A stretch of DNA of 64,000 nt from the NCBI GenBank assembly GCA_021776025.1, contig JAJFGR010000012.1, positions 310,001 through 374,000 of the forward strand, in the 5' to 3' direction. Below the pieces are notes generated by a model. It was given only the letters and a program-made list of their open reading frames with translations, was not told the DNA's origin and ran no database searches. Each line of letters begins with the position of its first letter. Within the stretch, counting starts at the first letter, position 1. The translations under genes were made by a program, and so were the position numbers. This DNA is from Alphaproteobacteria bacterium (GTDB lineage: Bacteria > Pseudomonadota > Alphaproteobacteria > Micavibrionales > Micavibrionaceae). This document shows positions 53,759-63,688 of this stretch, piece after piece.

Positions 53759-54888
53759 ATGGTTGATGGTAAAGTTGAGGGAACGCACACGATAGAATCT
53801 GGCGATACCTTATCACAAACAGCAGAAAAATACGGAACAACGGTTGAGGCTTTAGCCGAGTTGAACGGGATTGAAAATCCTGACTCATTTATGCTGGCAA
53901 GACTTTAAAATTTCCAGTTAAGCAGCCCCCGATTGCGGAGCTCCCGCCCAGCATTCCCAACAAAACAAATAAAAGAGAGAGTGTGATGAGTGATAAAAAA
54001 GGCCTTTCCGGCACAGGTAAGATAAACGGTAATTTTTCGGGTGCGACTGAAGGCGAACAAAACTGGGCGGTCCGCTCTTACGCGGAGCCGTTTGATGCGC
54101 ATATTCTTAAAAAAATGGGTTGGGAGTGGGGTGATAAAATTGCCAATAAACTTTTTCATGGTGGCGCTGCTGCTTTTGGAAACCATTTGGCTTGGGAGTT
54201 TGGTAAACGTGACAAGGACGGAAAATTCAAGGTTGAAAGAAGAATTCACAGCTTCACCGTTGCTGAAGATGACGATGGTAACACAATCGTCGCCACAGAA
54301 AATGACGGCACAATTTTCACGTTAGCCGTTGGAGGCGTTATTCCTTTTCACGAAGATCCGATTTATGTGATGGATCCGCATGCAACAAAAGAAGGGCAAT
54401 TACAAAGTGCAGATGATGATTACATAAACTGGAATGAATTACCTGTGCTTAGTTTGTTTTTGGATTAAAGCAACAGCGAAGATGCCACAAAAATAGCTTT
54501 AGAGAACCTCACTGAACGAGAGGCGATGGGGCTGTATGGTCTCATGCTAGATGGTGCAATAGATTACAATGGCCGAAAAATTAAAGTTGATGGTACGACG
54601 ATTAATGGAAACACAATTCATGCCGGGCTTGAAAAAATGGTCAACAATGCTACGGATAGGCCACTTAAGAAACATGACCCTTCAGGTTGGGATGCAGGGG
54701 CAGACCCAGATGCATTAGAAACACCGAAGCATAAGCTCGTCGAGTATGAAACCCTCGAAGAACAGGCTGAAGCTATTGCTAAGAACGAACAAATATTAGC
54801 GACACAGTGGAAGCCTTTCAAAGACACTGCTGTTAATGTTGACCTCACAGGGAAGCCTGCAGTAGCTCTCGACGTTATAGCCCCTTAA
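53759..54888 (+). pseudogene. Broken LysM-domain protein gene (frameshift plus in-frame stop)
   Basis: From ATG 53759 the frame encodes a LysM motif (THTIESGDTLSQTAEKYGTT, then VEALAELNGIENPDS) and ends at 53908. Adding one T to the TTT at 53888-53890 would give PDSFYAGKTLKFPVKQP, the normal end of a LysM, and the shifted frame stays open (53893 onward) to TAA at 54466-54468. Beyond that stop the same frame continues without a break (SNSEDATKIALENLTERE) to 54888. So one gene of about 376 codons has been broken twice. LysM binds peptidoglycan; the C-terminal part (WAVRSYAEPFDAHILKKMGW, then IPFHEDPIYVMDP) is unrecognised. A sequencing error could explain the missing T but not the stop as well. 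Confidence 0.8.
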
Positions 54889-54897
54889 TAGTTGTCA

Positions 54898-56706
54898 TTA
54901 AGCGGCTTTATCGTCTTCTACAGCTTTTTTCTGTAAATTCAATTTTAAATGAAGATCTTTGAGCTGGTCCTGTTTGACCTCTGAAGGCGCTTGCATCATT
55001 GCATCTTCATATTGACCATTCATCACGAAGGCGTAAATTTCGCGCAGGTTTGGCTCATCAGCAAGCAGCATCACGATACGGTCGAGGCCAAAGGCAAGGC
55101 CGCCGTGGGGTGGGGCGCCATAGCGCATAGCATTGAGCATGCCGCCGAATTCTTTTTCCAGCGCGGCTTTATCATAGCCAGCGATGCCGAATGCTTTTTC
55201 CATGATCTCTGGCTTGTGATTCCGGATTGCGCCGGACGCCAGTTCAAAGCCGTTACACACACAGTCATACTGGAACGCGTAGACTTCGAGCGGGTCTTTA
55301 TTCTCCAGATCGGCCATGCCGCCTTGCGGCATTGAGAATGGATTGTGAGAGAAATCTATTTTTTGTTGATTCTCATCGAATTCATACATCGGGAAATCGA
55401 CAATCCAGCAGAATTTGTAAGTGCCGGTTTCGCGGTTGCCCATGCTGTCACAAATTGCGTCACGGGCCGCGCCAGCGAATTTTGCCGCCGGGCCAGGCTT
55501 GTTACAGATAAAGAAGATGGCATCGCCGTCTTCGAGACCTGCGATCTTGCGCAGCTCATCTTGAGCAGCGGCGGGAATAAATTTCGCGATTGGGCCTGCA
55601 CCTTCGCCGTCTTTAAACAGCACATAACCAAGACCGGGTGCGCCTTCGCCTTGCGCCCAGCTATTGAGCTTATCAAAGAAGCTGCGCGGTTGATCGCCCA
55701 CAGCAGGGGCGCGGATAGCGCGGACAACGCCGCCTTTTTCGATTGTGCCTTTGAAGGCTTTGAATTCGACGTCGTCACGGGCAAAGACTTCGGTCACGTC
55801 AACAATTTCAAGCGGGTTACGCAGGTCCGGCTTATCAGAGCCATATTTAAGCATGGCGTCTTCATAGCGCAGGTTCGGCAACCATTCGACTTTGCGTTTT
55901 TCGCCAGTGAAGTCCGCGAATTCTTCGAACACGCACTGAACAACGGGTTGGATTGTGTTATGCACGTCTTCTTGCGTGACGAAGCTCATCTCAACATCAA
56001 GCTGGTAAAATTCGGCGAGGCGGTCTGCTCTTCCATCTTCATCGCGGAAACAGGGCGCAATTTGGAAATATTTATCAAAGCCGCCCATCATCAACAGCTG
56101 CTTAAACATTTGCGGGGCTTGTGGCAGTGCGTAGAACTTGCCCGGGTGCAGGCGTGAAGGCACGAGATAGTCGCGCGCGCCTTCGGGAGAGCTGGCCGTC
56201 AGAATTGGGGTTTGGAATTCTTGAAATTCTTTTTCCCACATGCGGTGGCGAATAGAGGCCGTGACGTTATTACGCAGGCGGATGTTCTTCTGCATCTTTT
56301 CACGGCGCAGATCGATATAGCGATAGCGCAAGCGAATGTCCTCCCCCGCTCCATCGTCTTCGGCAACCTGGAATGGAATTACATCGGATGCGCCTTGGAG
56401 TTCCGCCTCGGCAATATAGACTTCGATCTCTCCGGTATCCATTTTGGCATTCACGGTTTCAGCGGTGCGGGCCTTTACCTCACCGGTAATGGTCACAACA
56501 GATTCATTGCGCCAATTTTCAACTTCGGCCAACAGCGGAGAGTTTTCCTCAATCACGCATTGGGTGAGACCAAATGTATCGCGCAGATCAATAAACAGCA
56601 CGCCGCCATGGTCGCGGATTTTATGGATCCACCCGGAGAGTTTAACGGTTTCGCCGACCTGATCTTTACGAAGCTGGTCGCAGTTATGTGTTCTGTATGC
56701 GTGCAT
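54898..56706 (-). CDS. aspS: Aspartyl-tRNA synthetase (probably non-discriminating)
   Basis: 602-residue bacterial class II synthetase: anticodon-binding OB domain (about 1-135), catalytic core with motif 2 [10 protein letters not shown], an inserted GAD domain (about 300-415) and motif 3 [12 protein letters not shown]. The OB domain has RDHGG (32-36), where His is the residue associated with enzymes that charge both tRNA-Asp and tRNA-Asn. This fits bacteria that make Asn-tRNA indirectly through GatCAB; the matching gat genes are outside the window. Divergent from rnd. Confidence 0.96.
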   Translation of the reverse strand: MHAYRTHNCDQLRKDQVGETVKLSGWIHKIRDHGGVLFIDLRDTFGLTQCVIEENSPLLAEVENWRNESVVTITGEVKARTAETVNAKMDTGEIEVYIAEAELQGASDVIPFQVAEDDGAGEDIRLRYRYIDLRREKMQKNIRLRNNVTASIRHRMWEKEFQEFQTPILTASSPEGARDYLVPSRLHPGKFYALPQAPQMFKQLLMMGGFDKYFQIAPCFRDEDGRADRLAEFYQLDVEMSFVTQEDVHNTIQPVVQCVFEEFADFTGEKRKVEWLPNLRYEDAMLKYGSDKPDLRNPLEIVDVTEVFARDDVEFKAFKGTIEKGGVVRAIRAPAVGDQPRSFFDKLNSWAQGEGAPGLGYVLFKDGEGAGPIAKFIPAAAQDELRKIAGLEDGDAIFFICNKPGPAAKFAGAARDAICDSMGNRETGTYKFCWIVDFPMYEFDENQQKIDFSHNPFSMPQGGMADLENKDPLEVYAFQYDCVCNGFELASGAIRNHKPEIMEKAFGIAGYDKAALEKEFGGMLNAMRYGAPPHGGLAFGLDRIVMLLADEPNLREIYAFVMNGQYEDAMMQAPSEVKQDQLKDLHLKLNLQKKAVEDDKAA

Positions 56707-56807
56707 ATCTCTTAGTATCCTTTAACTTAAGCCGTTTTTTTACCCTTGGTGGGGCCAATACGCAAAGGTTTTATTGATTTTTTCTGTGAGAAGTATAAAC
56801 ACGTTGG

Positions 56808-57980
56808 ATGCTTATTACTGAACAACGCCCCTTAGAAGAATTTTGTGCCTCCCTTAAATCCTACGAATTTATTACGGTAGATACCGAATTTTTGCGGGAA
56901 AAGACCTATTACCCTAAGCTTTGCCTGATTCAGGTGGGCGACCCGGATGGCAACGCCAAAGCGATTGACCCGGTTGAAGGTAAGCTTGACCTAACCCCAC
57001 TTTATGATTTGCTGTTTGATCCGAATATTTTGAAGATATTCCATGCGGCGCGGCAGGATATGGAGATTTTCTACAATTTGACGGGCAAAGTTGTTGAACC
57101 ACTGTTTGATACGCAGATCGCGGCGATGGTGTGCGGATATGGCGATTCGGTGGGTTATGAGAATTTGGTGCGTAACATCACAGGGAATGGGCTGGATAAG
57201 AGCGTGCAGTTTACGAATTGGATGAACCGCCCTTTGAGTGAGAAACAACTGAACTACGCTCTGGGCGATGTGACGTACCTTGTGGATGTTTACAAACATC
57301 TGGCTGCGGAGCTTGATGAACAGGGCCGCACCGATTGGGTTTTTCAGGAAGAGGCTATTCTAATAAGCCCAGCGACCTACGCGAATGACCCGTATGAGAG
57401 TTGGAAGCGGGTGAAGATTAAATCACCAAAGCCTAAGACTTTAGCCGTTTTACGAGAATTGGCGGCATGGCGGGAAAAGCGCGCGCAGGATAAAGACCTG
57501 CCGAAGAGCTGGGTTTTGAAGGATGATACGCTGGCGGATATGGCTGGGCAGATGCCAAATAATGCCGGACAGCTCAAGAAAATTCGAAACATGCCGGGGG
57601 AGCTGGCGGAAAATCATCATGGAAAAAAGCTGCTGGAGCTTATTCAAAAGGCCATGAACAGCGATCCGAAGGATTGGCCGCAACCGACAAAAAAGAAGCC
57701 CGTGCCGCCGCAAGTAAGCGCGACTATTGATATTCTACGGATGCTGCTAAAGGTGCAATGTGCAGAGCATGGAGTAGCTACAAAGTTGCTTATTTCGACA
57801 GAAGACCTTGAAGCACTGGCCATGAATGATGAGGCGGATATACCAGCCCTACATGGCTGGCGTTACGAAGTCTTTGGTGAAGATGCGCTAGCGGTCAAAA
57901 AAGGAGAGTTGGCAGTTGGCCTTAAAGGGGCTAAAATCGTGAAGTATAAAGTCAGCTCACAGACAGATATTCAGAATTAG
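56808..57980 (+). CDS. rnd: Ribonuclease D
   Basis: 3'-5' exoribonuclease in tRNA and stable RNA maturation. 390 residues: DEDD-family exonuclease with VDTEF (Asp25, Glu27), HAARQD (Asp84) and NYALGDVTYL, then an HRDC domain (about 205-285; ELAAWREKRAQDKDLPKSWV). ATG 56808. Followed after 11 bp by a SixA-like phosphatase gene on the same strand. Confidence 0.94.
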   Translation: MLITEQRPLEEFCASLKSYEFITVDTEFLREKTYYPKLCLIQVGDPDGNAKAIDPVEGKLDLTPLYDLLFDPNILKIFHAARQDMEIFYNLTGKVVEPLFDTQIAAMVCGYGDSVGYENLVRNITGNGLDKSVQFTNWMNRPLSEKQLNYALGDVTYLVDVYKHLAAELDEQGRTDWVFQEEAILISPATYANDPYESWKRVKIKSPKPKTLAVLRELAAWREKRAQDKDLPKSWVLKDDTLADMAGQMPNNAGQLKKIRNMPGELAENHHGKKLLELIQKAMNSDPKDWPQPTKKKPVPPQVSATIDILRMLLKVQCAEHGVATKLLISTEDLEALAMNDEADIPALHGWRYEVFGEDALAVKKGELAVGLKGAKIVKYKVSSQTDIQN

Positions 57981-57991
57981 GTGCCACGCCC

Positions 57992-58531
57992 ATGAAACGC
58001 CTTTTGCTCCTTCGTCATGCTCAAGCGATGCCCGCTGAAGGCGGTAGCGATATCGACCGTGCCTTAAGCCCAAAGGGTGCAGGAGACGCGCAGGCGCTTG
58101 GGCAGACGCTCAGGGCAAAAGAGTTGGTACCGGAACATATTGCATGCTCCTCGGCCAAGCGCACCCAAGAAACCTGCGCGGAAGTTTTAAAGGGCCTTAA
58201 GGAGAATATTCATACCGAATTTTCTAAAATGATCTATAGCGCCAGCTTTGGTGATCTGCTTGCTTTTATTCAAAGCGCGGATGACGGGCTGGGAAGCCTG
58301 ATGATTATCGGGCACAACCCGACGATCTATGAGATGGCTGTAAGGATGGCGGCGAACGGGCCAGACACAATTTTGAGCAATTTGGGGCAAGGATATGCAC
58401 CGGCAACATTGAGCGTGATTGAAGCCAATATAGTGCGCTGGGCTGAGATTAATCCGGACGATTGCACGATTACGACGCTGTTTGATCCGCTGGATTATAA
58501 TGCTCCATCAACCCCCGCAAGGTGGACTTAA
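57992..58531 (+). CDS. SixA-like histidine phosphatase
   Basis: 179 residues of the histidine phosphatase (RHG) superfamily: LLRHAQA (7-13) with the catalytic His9, SSAKRTQETC near 53 and MIIGHNPTIYEM near 103. SixA removes phosphate from HPt domains in E. coli. Since HPt proteins are encoded nearby, a phosphorelay role is possible, but other small phosphatases share the fold. Converges with hdaA, 3 bp apart. Confidence 0.85.
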   Translation: MKRLLLLRHAQAMPAEGGSDIDRALSPKGAGDAQALGQTLRAKELVPEHIACSSAKRTQETCAEVLKGLKENIHTEFSKMIYSASFGDLLAFIQSADDGLGSLMIIGHNPTIYEMAVRMAANGPDTILSNLGQGYAPATLSVIEANIVRWAEINPDDCTITTLFDPLDYNAPSTPARWT

Positions 58532-58534
58532 GTT

Positions 58535-59233
58535 TTAATACTCATCCGTTTGCATATCGGCGAGGACTTGGCGCACCAAGGGCACAGACACGCCCTTTTT
58601 GCGGGAATATGCGGCCTTATCTATATTATCTACAATGTCTCTTGCAGCGACAAAAGAACGCTCCATGCGCGGAAGGATATAGGCTATAATTTCGTTACCA
58701 ACCGGGAGCTGGCGGTCGGTTAACAGTTTGATCAGAACGGAGCCGAGCAGAATATCGTCGGGAGCTTTAATGGTCGCCACAGGGGCGGCGCGAAAACGCG
58801 AAGCGAGGTCGGCAAGCACGAAATCGCTTTGAGTAGGGTTCATGCGGCTGGTGACAAGGAAGGTGCGTTGCTCCTCCTTAAATATATTATAAAGATGGAA
58901 GAGCGTTGTTTCGGCCTCGCGGTCGCCGATCCAGAGATCGATGCCATCGATGAACAGTGTGTCGCCCTTCTCCGCGAGTTCCTCAGCTGTGTTTTGGGTG
59001 AGCATTTCCGGATTGATGTGCGCGGCCTCGGTTTTTTCTCCCCAAACAGCGGCAAGGTGCGTTTTACCGCTGGCGGCGGGACCGCTGATGACCAACAAAG
59101 GTGCAGGCCACTCAGGCCAGCGATCAATCCAAGCCACGGCATCGGCGTTACTAGGGCCGATCAGATAATCCTCCATCCCCAGTGCGGGGCGCATAGATAG
59201 ATCAAGGGGAATTTGTTGCGCAGCGGCTTTCAT
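58535..59233 (-). CDS. hdaA: HdaA, DnaA-related replication inactivator
   Basis: 232 residues: an N-terminal QIPLDL (7-12), which is the beta-clamp binding motif, then an AAA+ domain related to DnaA with Walker A GPAASGKTH (51-59), Walker B TLFIDGIDLW and SRFRAAP (sensor/arginine region). It lacks the DnaA DNA-binding domain. Hda on the DNA-loaded clamp triggers ATP hydrolysis on DnaA and so blocks re-initiation. It lies in the DUF2066/AI-2E/HdaA operon common in alphaproteobacteria, 4 bp after the permease gene. Confidence 0.92.
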   Translation of the reverse strand: MKAAAQQIPLDLSMRPALGMEDYLIGPSNADAVAWIDRWPEWPAPLLVISGPAASGKTHLAAVWGEKTEAAHINPEMLTQNTAEELAEKGDTLFIDGIDLWIGDREAETTLFHLYNIFKEEQRTFLVTSRMNPTQSDFVLADLASRFRAAPVATIKAPDDILLGSVLIKLLTDRQLPVGNEIIAYILPRMERSFVAARDIVDNIDKAAYSRKKGVSVPLVRQVLADMQTDEY

Positions 59234-59237
59234 TGGC

Positions 59238-60371
59238 TTATGCGCTTTTCTTTTTGGCCGACTTAGGTTTCTTGCGCTTATGAGGTTTTTTCGACTTTTT
59301 GGGTTTTGAGCTTTTTTTCACCCCGGAATAATAGGGGCTGAGTTTATATTGCGCGATGGCAAAGGCCAGAAGTACGCCCGCAACAGCTGCAACAGGTACG
59401 GCGAGGAGCATACCAAGAATGCCGAACAAGCTTCCCCCGGCGAGCAATGCGAAGAATATCCAAAGCGGATGAAGACCGACGCTGTCACCAACAATTTTAG
59501 GACTAAGGATATTGCCTTCGATGATTTGCCCAAGGAAGAATATGCCCGCAACAATGGCAACAAAGATTAAATCACCAGCCTGAAACCATGCGACGGTGAC
59601 ACTGACGAGCAGGCCAACGGTGGAGCCTACCATGGGGATGATTGAGAGGAGACCGGAGAGCAGGCCAATCAGGAAACCGTATTTCAGACCAACTAACGTC
59701 AGGACAATGGCATAGGCTAGCCCAAGTATGACCGCGACGCTGATTTGTCCGCGAACAAAGCCTGAGAGTTTTTGATCGATCTGCTTAAGCAAACCCAGAA
59801 TTGTCTTTTTACTATGCTCGGGCAATAAGCCCTCCGTCCACTCTGTGATATGTGCCCATTCCTTCATCATGAAATACGTCACAATCGGCGTAAAGACAAT
59901 AACGGAGAGCGCACCAAATACGGCCTGACCACCGGCCGCAACGCTTTGCAAAATATGTTTGCCCATGCTGGCGGCTGTTCCAACATGCCCACCAATAATA
60001 GACTTTAGATCTGTGCCGTTTTCCTGACCAAGCAGTGTCAGTGCTTGCTGAGAATAGGGTTCAATAAAGACGATGATGGCATCAAAATATCCGGGAAGAT
60101 CATCAGCCAGTTGGAGACTTTGCTTATACAACAGTGGCGTCAAAACGGCGAGGAATGTGGCAACAAAGGCAAAAAACAGGGCGGTAATCAAAATAGCGGC
60201 GGGGCCTCTGGAGATTTTGGCACGACCCAAAGTATTGACCAGTGGATTGAGCAGATAAGCAATCGCGATACCCAAAACAAACGGGAGCAACACAGCTTTA
60301 AACACATAAACGAAAGCAAGAAAACCGGCAAAGGCGGCAGACCAGAAGAGAGCATGATTACGCGCAGTCAT
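59238..60371 (-). CDS. AI-2E family (PerM-type) membrane transporter
   Basis: 377 residues with about eight membrane helices and the family blocks PIVTYFMMKEW, GFVRGQISVAV, SIIPMVGSTVG and IEGNILSPKIVGDSVGLHP. The family exports diverse small solutes (AI-2 or Na+ in some members); the substrate here is unknown. The last 30 residues are almost entirely Lys, Pro and Ser, ending AKKKSA like the end of TopA. Between DUF2066 and hdaA in a leftward operon. Confidence 0.9.
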   Translation of the reverse strand: MTARNHALFWSAAFAGFLAFVYVFKAVLLPFVLGIAIAYLLNPLVNTLGRAKISRGPAAILITALFFAFVATFLAVLTPLLYKQSLQLADDLPGYFDAIIVFIEPYSQQALTLLGQENGTDLKSIIGGHVGTAASMGKHILQSVAAGGQAVFGALSVIVFTPIVTYFMMKEWAHITEWTEGLLPEHSKKTILGLLKQIDQKLSGFVRGQISVAVILGLAYAIVLTLVGLKYGFLIGLLSGLLSIIPMVGSTVGLLVSVTVAWFQAGDLIFVAIVAGIFFLGQIIEGNILSPKIVGDSVGLHPLWIFFALLAGGSLFGILGMLLAVPVAAVAGVLLAFAIAQYKLSPYYSGVKKSSKPKKSKKPHKRKKPKSAKKKSA

Positions 60372-60383
60372 ATATTTTTATCC

Positions 60384-61634
60384 TTAAAAGCGTGTTTGAT
60401 ATGATTCAGTCGGCACGCGCGAAGGCTGCCGATACCCTGATGGAGATGGGGTAGCGGCGCGCCGGCTGGTAAGGTCGTAGATCATGGTGCCGCCACCATT
60501 TTTGCTATAGCCGCCCAAAAGCCCGCGTGAATAATCAGCGTTCATGCCGCCACCATTAGCAGCCTGGAAACGCGGTGCATTTAAGACAAGATCAGCCTGA
60601 GCGAGCGCGAGCTTAAGACGCTCTATATCCCCATCATAGGTGAGATCTAAGTAGGCTTCTTTTGGGGATAGTGCTTTAAGCGATACGTCAGAAATCCCAG
60701 AAATGCGTGACAAAGACCGCTGTAGATTAGACCATTCTTTAAGCGAAGTGAACGTAACTCGTACCTTAATAATACCCTGCTGGCGTGCATCGACAACTGT
60801 TTTTTGCTTCCAGTCTTTGCGCAAAGCTTCTTTCACGCTCTGCACCGCGCGGGTATATAGCTGGTCGGATGCTTGCCCCGGCAAAGCGCGTTCAAGAATT
60901 TGGTGCACATATTCAGGACGTGCGCGGTCGGTGCGGTAAAGCTGAATACTCAGCGCTGTGCCTTCGGCGCGAGCAATTGCGATGACCGCTTCTTCGGCAG
61001 AATAACGCTCGAGCATTCTACTCAGGTTACGTTTATTATAGGTCAAAGATTCATCATCACCAATGTCGGAAATATCGCTCAAGTCACCCAAGGGCACCAT
61101 CATGGGCACTAACCCGCTGGAAAGACCGGGCGCCGTTGCCCAGGCCTGCATCCAGATATTTTGATGTGACCAAAGCACCGTGTCCTGACCCGTATCCAGA
61201 AACGGCAGGATGAGGATTGGCTTGCTGGAAACATCGGTATACTCAGCGCCCTGCCCGGCGAAGTAGCGTTTTACATCGCGATCTTTGAACCGGAATTTAT
61301 AAGTGCCGATATAGCGTTTTGAGGAGAGCTTTTCGTTACTGACCTCATAATCCTGCACCAATATTGAGATTGTTGATGGCGCCGGGCTTTGGAACGCCCC
61401 GAGCTGGCTTTCCGAGAGCATACGCGTGGTCAGCTCCTGAAAGGCCTTCACTTGCGCTTTTTCAAACGCCTGTTCGCGCGCTTTCAGGGCGTTTTCCGCA
61501 CTGACATCGACGGTGACATTTTCAATTGTGAAGAGAGAATTGCCAGCGAAAGCCGCGTTTGCAGCGAAAAAACCAATAAACAGGACCATAAAGACTATAC
61601 GAAGGCTTTGAAAAGTCTTATAGAATGAGGCCAT
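60384..61634 (-). CDS. DUF2066 periplasmic protein
   Basis: 416 residues with a signal peptide (cut after AAFA near residue 30). The mature N-terminus ENVTVDVSAENALKAREQAF and the block QELTTRML match DUF2066. The C-terminal half has a strand-rich repeat (GIIKVRVTFTSLKEW; SLKALSPKEAYLDLTYDGD). Function unknown. It heads the operon with the AI-2E permease and hdaA and is divergent from purM across 87 bp. Confidence 0.85.
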   Translation of the reverse strand: MASFYKTFQSLRIVFMVLFIGFFAANAAFAGNSLFTIENVTVDVSAENALKAREQAFEKAQVKAFQELTTRMLSESQLGAFQSPAPSTISILVQDYEVSNEKLSSKRYIGTYKFRFKDRDVKRYFAGQGAEYTDVSSKPILILPFLDTGQDTVLWSHQNIWMQAWATAPGLSSGLVPMMVPLGDLSDISDIGDDESLTYNKRNLSRMLERYSAEEAVIAIARAEGTALSIQLYRTDRARPEYVHQILERALPGQASDQLYTRAVQSVKEALRKDWKQKTVVDARQQGIIKVRVTFTSLKEWSNLQRSLSRISGISDVSLKALSPKEAYLDLTYDGDIERLKLALAQADLVLNAPRFQAANGGGMNADYSRGLLGGYSKNGGGTMIYDLTSRRAATPSPSGYRQPSRVPTESYQTRF

Positions 61635-61675
61635 GACTTAAATCCGCTGCTTTCGATTCATGTGGGTTAGATAAA

Positions 61676-61691
61676 GTTATAGCGCTATATA
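61676..61691. promoter_or_regulatory. Palindrome between divergent DUF2066 and purM
   Basis: TATAGCGCTATA (61678-61689) is a perfect 12-bp palindrome. On the right strand it overlaps TATATA (61686-61691), on the left TATAAC (61681-61676), so back-to-back -10 elements may share it. No good -35 was seen for either; an operator is also possible. Confidence 0.3.
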
Positions 61692-61721
61692 GACAATTTT
61701 TGAAGCTTTTGAAGGCATAAA

Positions 61722-62780
61722 ATGAGTGAAAGTGCGTATAAAGACGCTGGAGTTGATATCGAAGCCGCCGCGCAGCTGGTGGAAAACATCAAGCCACACA
61801 TCAAGAAAACGCATCGCAGCGGCGTGATGAGCGGCATTGGCGGTTTTGGCGCTTTGTTTGATTTAAAGGACACAGGGTATAAAGATCCGGTTTTGGTTTC
61901 CGGCACAGACGGCGTTGGGACCAAGATTAAACTCGCGATTGATAATGGCATTCATGACACGATCGGCATTGATGCGGTGGCGATGTGCGTGAATGATATT
62001 ATCGTGCAAGGCGCGGAGCCTTTATTCTTCCTCGATTATTTTGCGACAGGCAAGCTGGACACCGGCGTGGCCGAAGCGGTCATTAAAGGCGTAGCTGAGG
62101 GCTGCGCGCTTTCGGGCTGCGCGCTAATTGGCGGCGAAACGGCGGAGATGCCGGGGCTGTATGCCGACGGTGATTATGATCTGGCGGGCTTTAGTGTTGG
62201 CGCAGTTGAGCGCAAGAATATGATTACCGGTGAGCAGATCGCAGAAGGTGATGTAATTTTAGGGCTGTCTTCCAGCGGTTTGCATTCGAACGGGTTTTCG
62301 TTGGTGCGCAAGATTATTGAGGGCACGCAAGGCTTTGGATACGATCAACCATCCGCATTCGGACAAAAGCAAACTATGGCCGAAGCATTGCTTACGCCGA
62401 CACGGCTGTATGTGAAGTCGATTTTGGAAGCGCTTAAGATTAAAGATGCTATCCACGGCATGGCGCATATTACCGGCGGCGGGTTAATTGAGAACGTGCC
62501 GCGTGTTTTGCCGGAAGGCTTGAGCGCCGAAATTGATTGCACGAGCTGGGAATTACCGCCCGTGTTCAAATGGCTAATTAAAGCCGGGAATTTGAAACCC
62601 AATGATATGGGCACGACGCTGAATGCCGGGATTGGCATGGTTGTGATTGCGGCAGCGGCGCATAAAGATGCGCTGATTAAAAGCTTTGAGGACAGCGGCG
62701 AAACAGTTTACGAGATCGGTAAAATTACCAAGGGTGATGAGCCTGTTATTTTGAACAACGCTGAAAGTGCTTGGAGCTAA
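61722..62780 (+). CDS. purM: Phosphoribosylformylglycinamidine cyclo-ligase (AIR synthetase)
   Basis: Closes the imidazole ring in purine synthesis. 352 residues, with [11 protein letters not shown] (near residue 5), [14 protein letters not shown] (near 62), [20 protein letters not shown] (about 89-108), GGETAEMPG (near 138) and [16 protein letters not shown] near 247. Normal length. AAGG lies before the ATG. purN follows at once. Confidence 0.97.
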   Translation: MSESAYKDAGVDIEAAAQLVENIKPHIKKTHRSGVMSGIGGFGALFDLKDTGYKDPVLVSGTDGVGTKIKLAIDNGIHDTIGIDAVAMCVNDIIVQGAEPLFFLDYFATGKLDTGVAEAVIKGVAEGCALSGCALIGGETAEMPGLYADGDYDLAGFSVGAVERKNMITGEQIAEGDVILGLSSSGLHSNGFSLVRKIIEGTQGFGYDQPSAFGQKQTMAEALLTPTRLYVKSILEALKIKDAIHGMAHITGGGLIENVPRVLPEGLSAEIDCTSWELPPVFKWLIKAGNLKPNDMGTTLNAGIGMVVIAAAAHKDALIKSFEDSGETVYEIGKITKGDEPVILNNAESAWS

Positions 62781-62782
62781 AC

Positions 62783-63376
62783 TTGGCTAAGCTTAACCTC
62801 GCAGTCCTCATTTCCGGAAGCGGCAGTAATTTGCAGGCTTTGATCGATGCCTGCAAAGACCCGGATTACCCGGCGCAGATCAATCTCGTTATTTCAAACC
62901 GCCCGGATTCTTATGGGCTGGAGCGCGCTAAAAAAGCGGGCATTCCCGCTTTTGTTGTTGATCATAAAGACTATGCAGGACGCGGCGCATTTGAAACCGC
63001 GCTACAAGCAACGCTTAGCGAATATCCGGTTGATCTGATCTGCCTGGCTGGTTTTATGCGTATTCTGACGGCTGATTTTATCAATCAATGGCCAAACAAA
63101 ATTATCAACACACACCCTGCCAAGCTCCCAGACTTTGGCGGTGAAGGTATGTATGGTGAGCATGTGCACCAAGCCGTGCTGGATTCCAATGCGGAGATGA
63201 GCGGTGCGAGTATTCACTATGTGATACCCGAAGTTGATCAAGGTAAAGTGATTAAACAAGAAACTGTACCAGTTCTGCCGGATGACACGGTTGAGACGTT
63301 GGCAGCGCGCGTACTTGAGCAGGAACACATTATATACCCCGAAGCCGTGCGTATGATTGCAGAAAAGCGGACTTGA
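62783..63376 (+). CDS. purN: Phosphoribosylglycinamide formyltransferase
   Basis: Transfers formyl from 10-formyl-THF to GAR. 197 residues with LISGSGSNLQALI (near 10), ISNRPDS (near 37), LAGFMRIL (near 89), the catalytic NTHPAKLPDFGG stretch (near 108) and GASIHYVIPEVDQG. TTG at 62783 is chosen as start, with GGAG six bases upstream and just after the purM stop; TTG 62771 is the alternative. HPSLLP of typical enzymes is HPAKLP here. Confidence 0.95.
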   Translation: MAKLNLAVLISGSGSNLQALIDACKDPDYPAQINLVISNRPDSYGLERAKKAGIPAFVVDHKDYAGRGAFETALQATLSEYPVDLICLAGFMRILTADFINQWPNKIINTHPAKLPDFGGEGMYGEHVHQAVLDSNAEMSGASIHYVIPEVDQGKVIKQETVPVLPDDTVETLAARVLEQEHIIYPEAVRMIAEKRT

Positions 63377-63437
63377 AATTATTGTTGAGTTCGCCTTTAA
63401 TTCTAAAGAGATTTACTCCATATAGATGAGGACCGTA

Positions 63438-63593
63438 ATGGCAAGCCACTCCCCCGTAGAAGACGACCCTAAACAACTTGTAGATGCCCAGAATTTCTGG
63501 GGCGCTTTTATGCAGGGCTCAAAATGGAGCATACTTGCTGTTATCGTTGTTCTGATTGCGCTGCTGGTCTTTTTCGTCCCCACGGGCGCTTAA
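63438..63593 (+). CDS. aa3-type cytochrome c oxidase subunit IV (small)
   Basis: 51 residues. A polar N-terminus with DAQNFWGAFMQGSKWS precedes one membrane helix (about 30-47, ILAVIVVLIALLVFFV). This is the pattern of the short bacterial subunit IV (COX4_pro_2 family) found with aa3 oxidases in alphaproteobacteria. The frame was found by direct reading; GAGGACC precedes the ATG. The other oxidase genes are not in the window. Confidence 0.75.
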   Translation: MASHSPVEDDPKQLVDAQNFWGAFMQGSKWSILAVIVVLIALLVFFVPTGA

Positions 63594-63688
63594 AACCATA
63601 AATTCTTCCATCTTTAGAAAAGCTTAACCACTTTTGGCGCAAAGTGATGTACACTAGGCCTCAGGGGTCTATAATTTTCATTTTTGGG

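Noticed and set aside
55345-56157. Long open frame (270 codons) antisense to aspS
   Set aside because: It lies wholly inside a well-conserved gene, has no recognisable domain and follows from that gene's codon usage.
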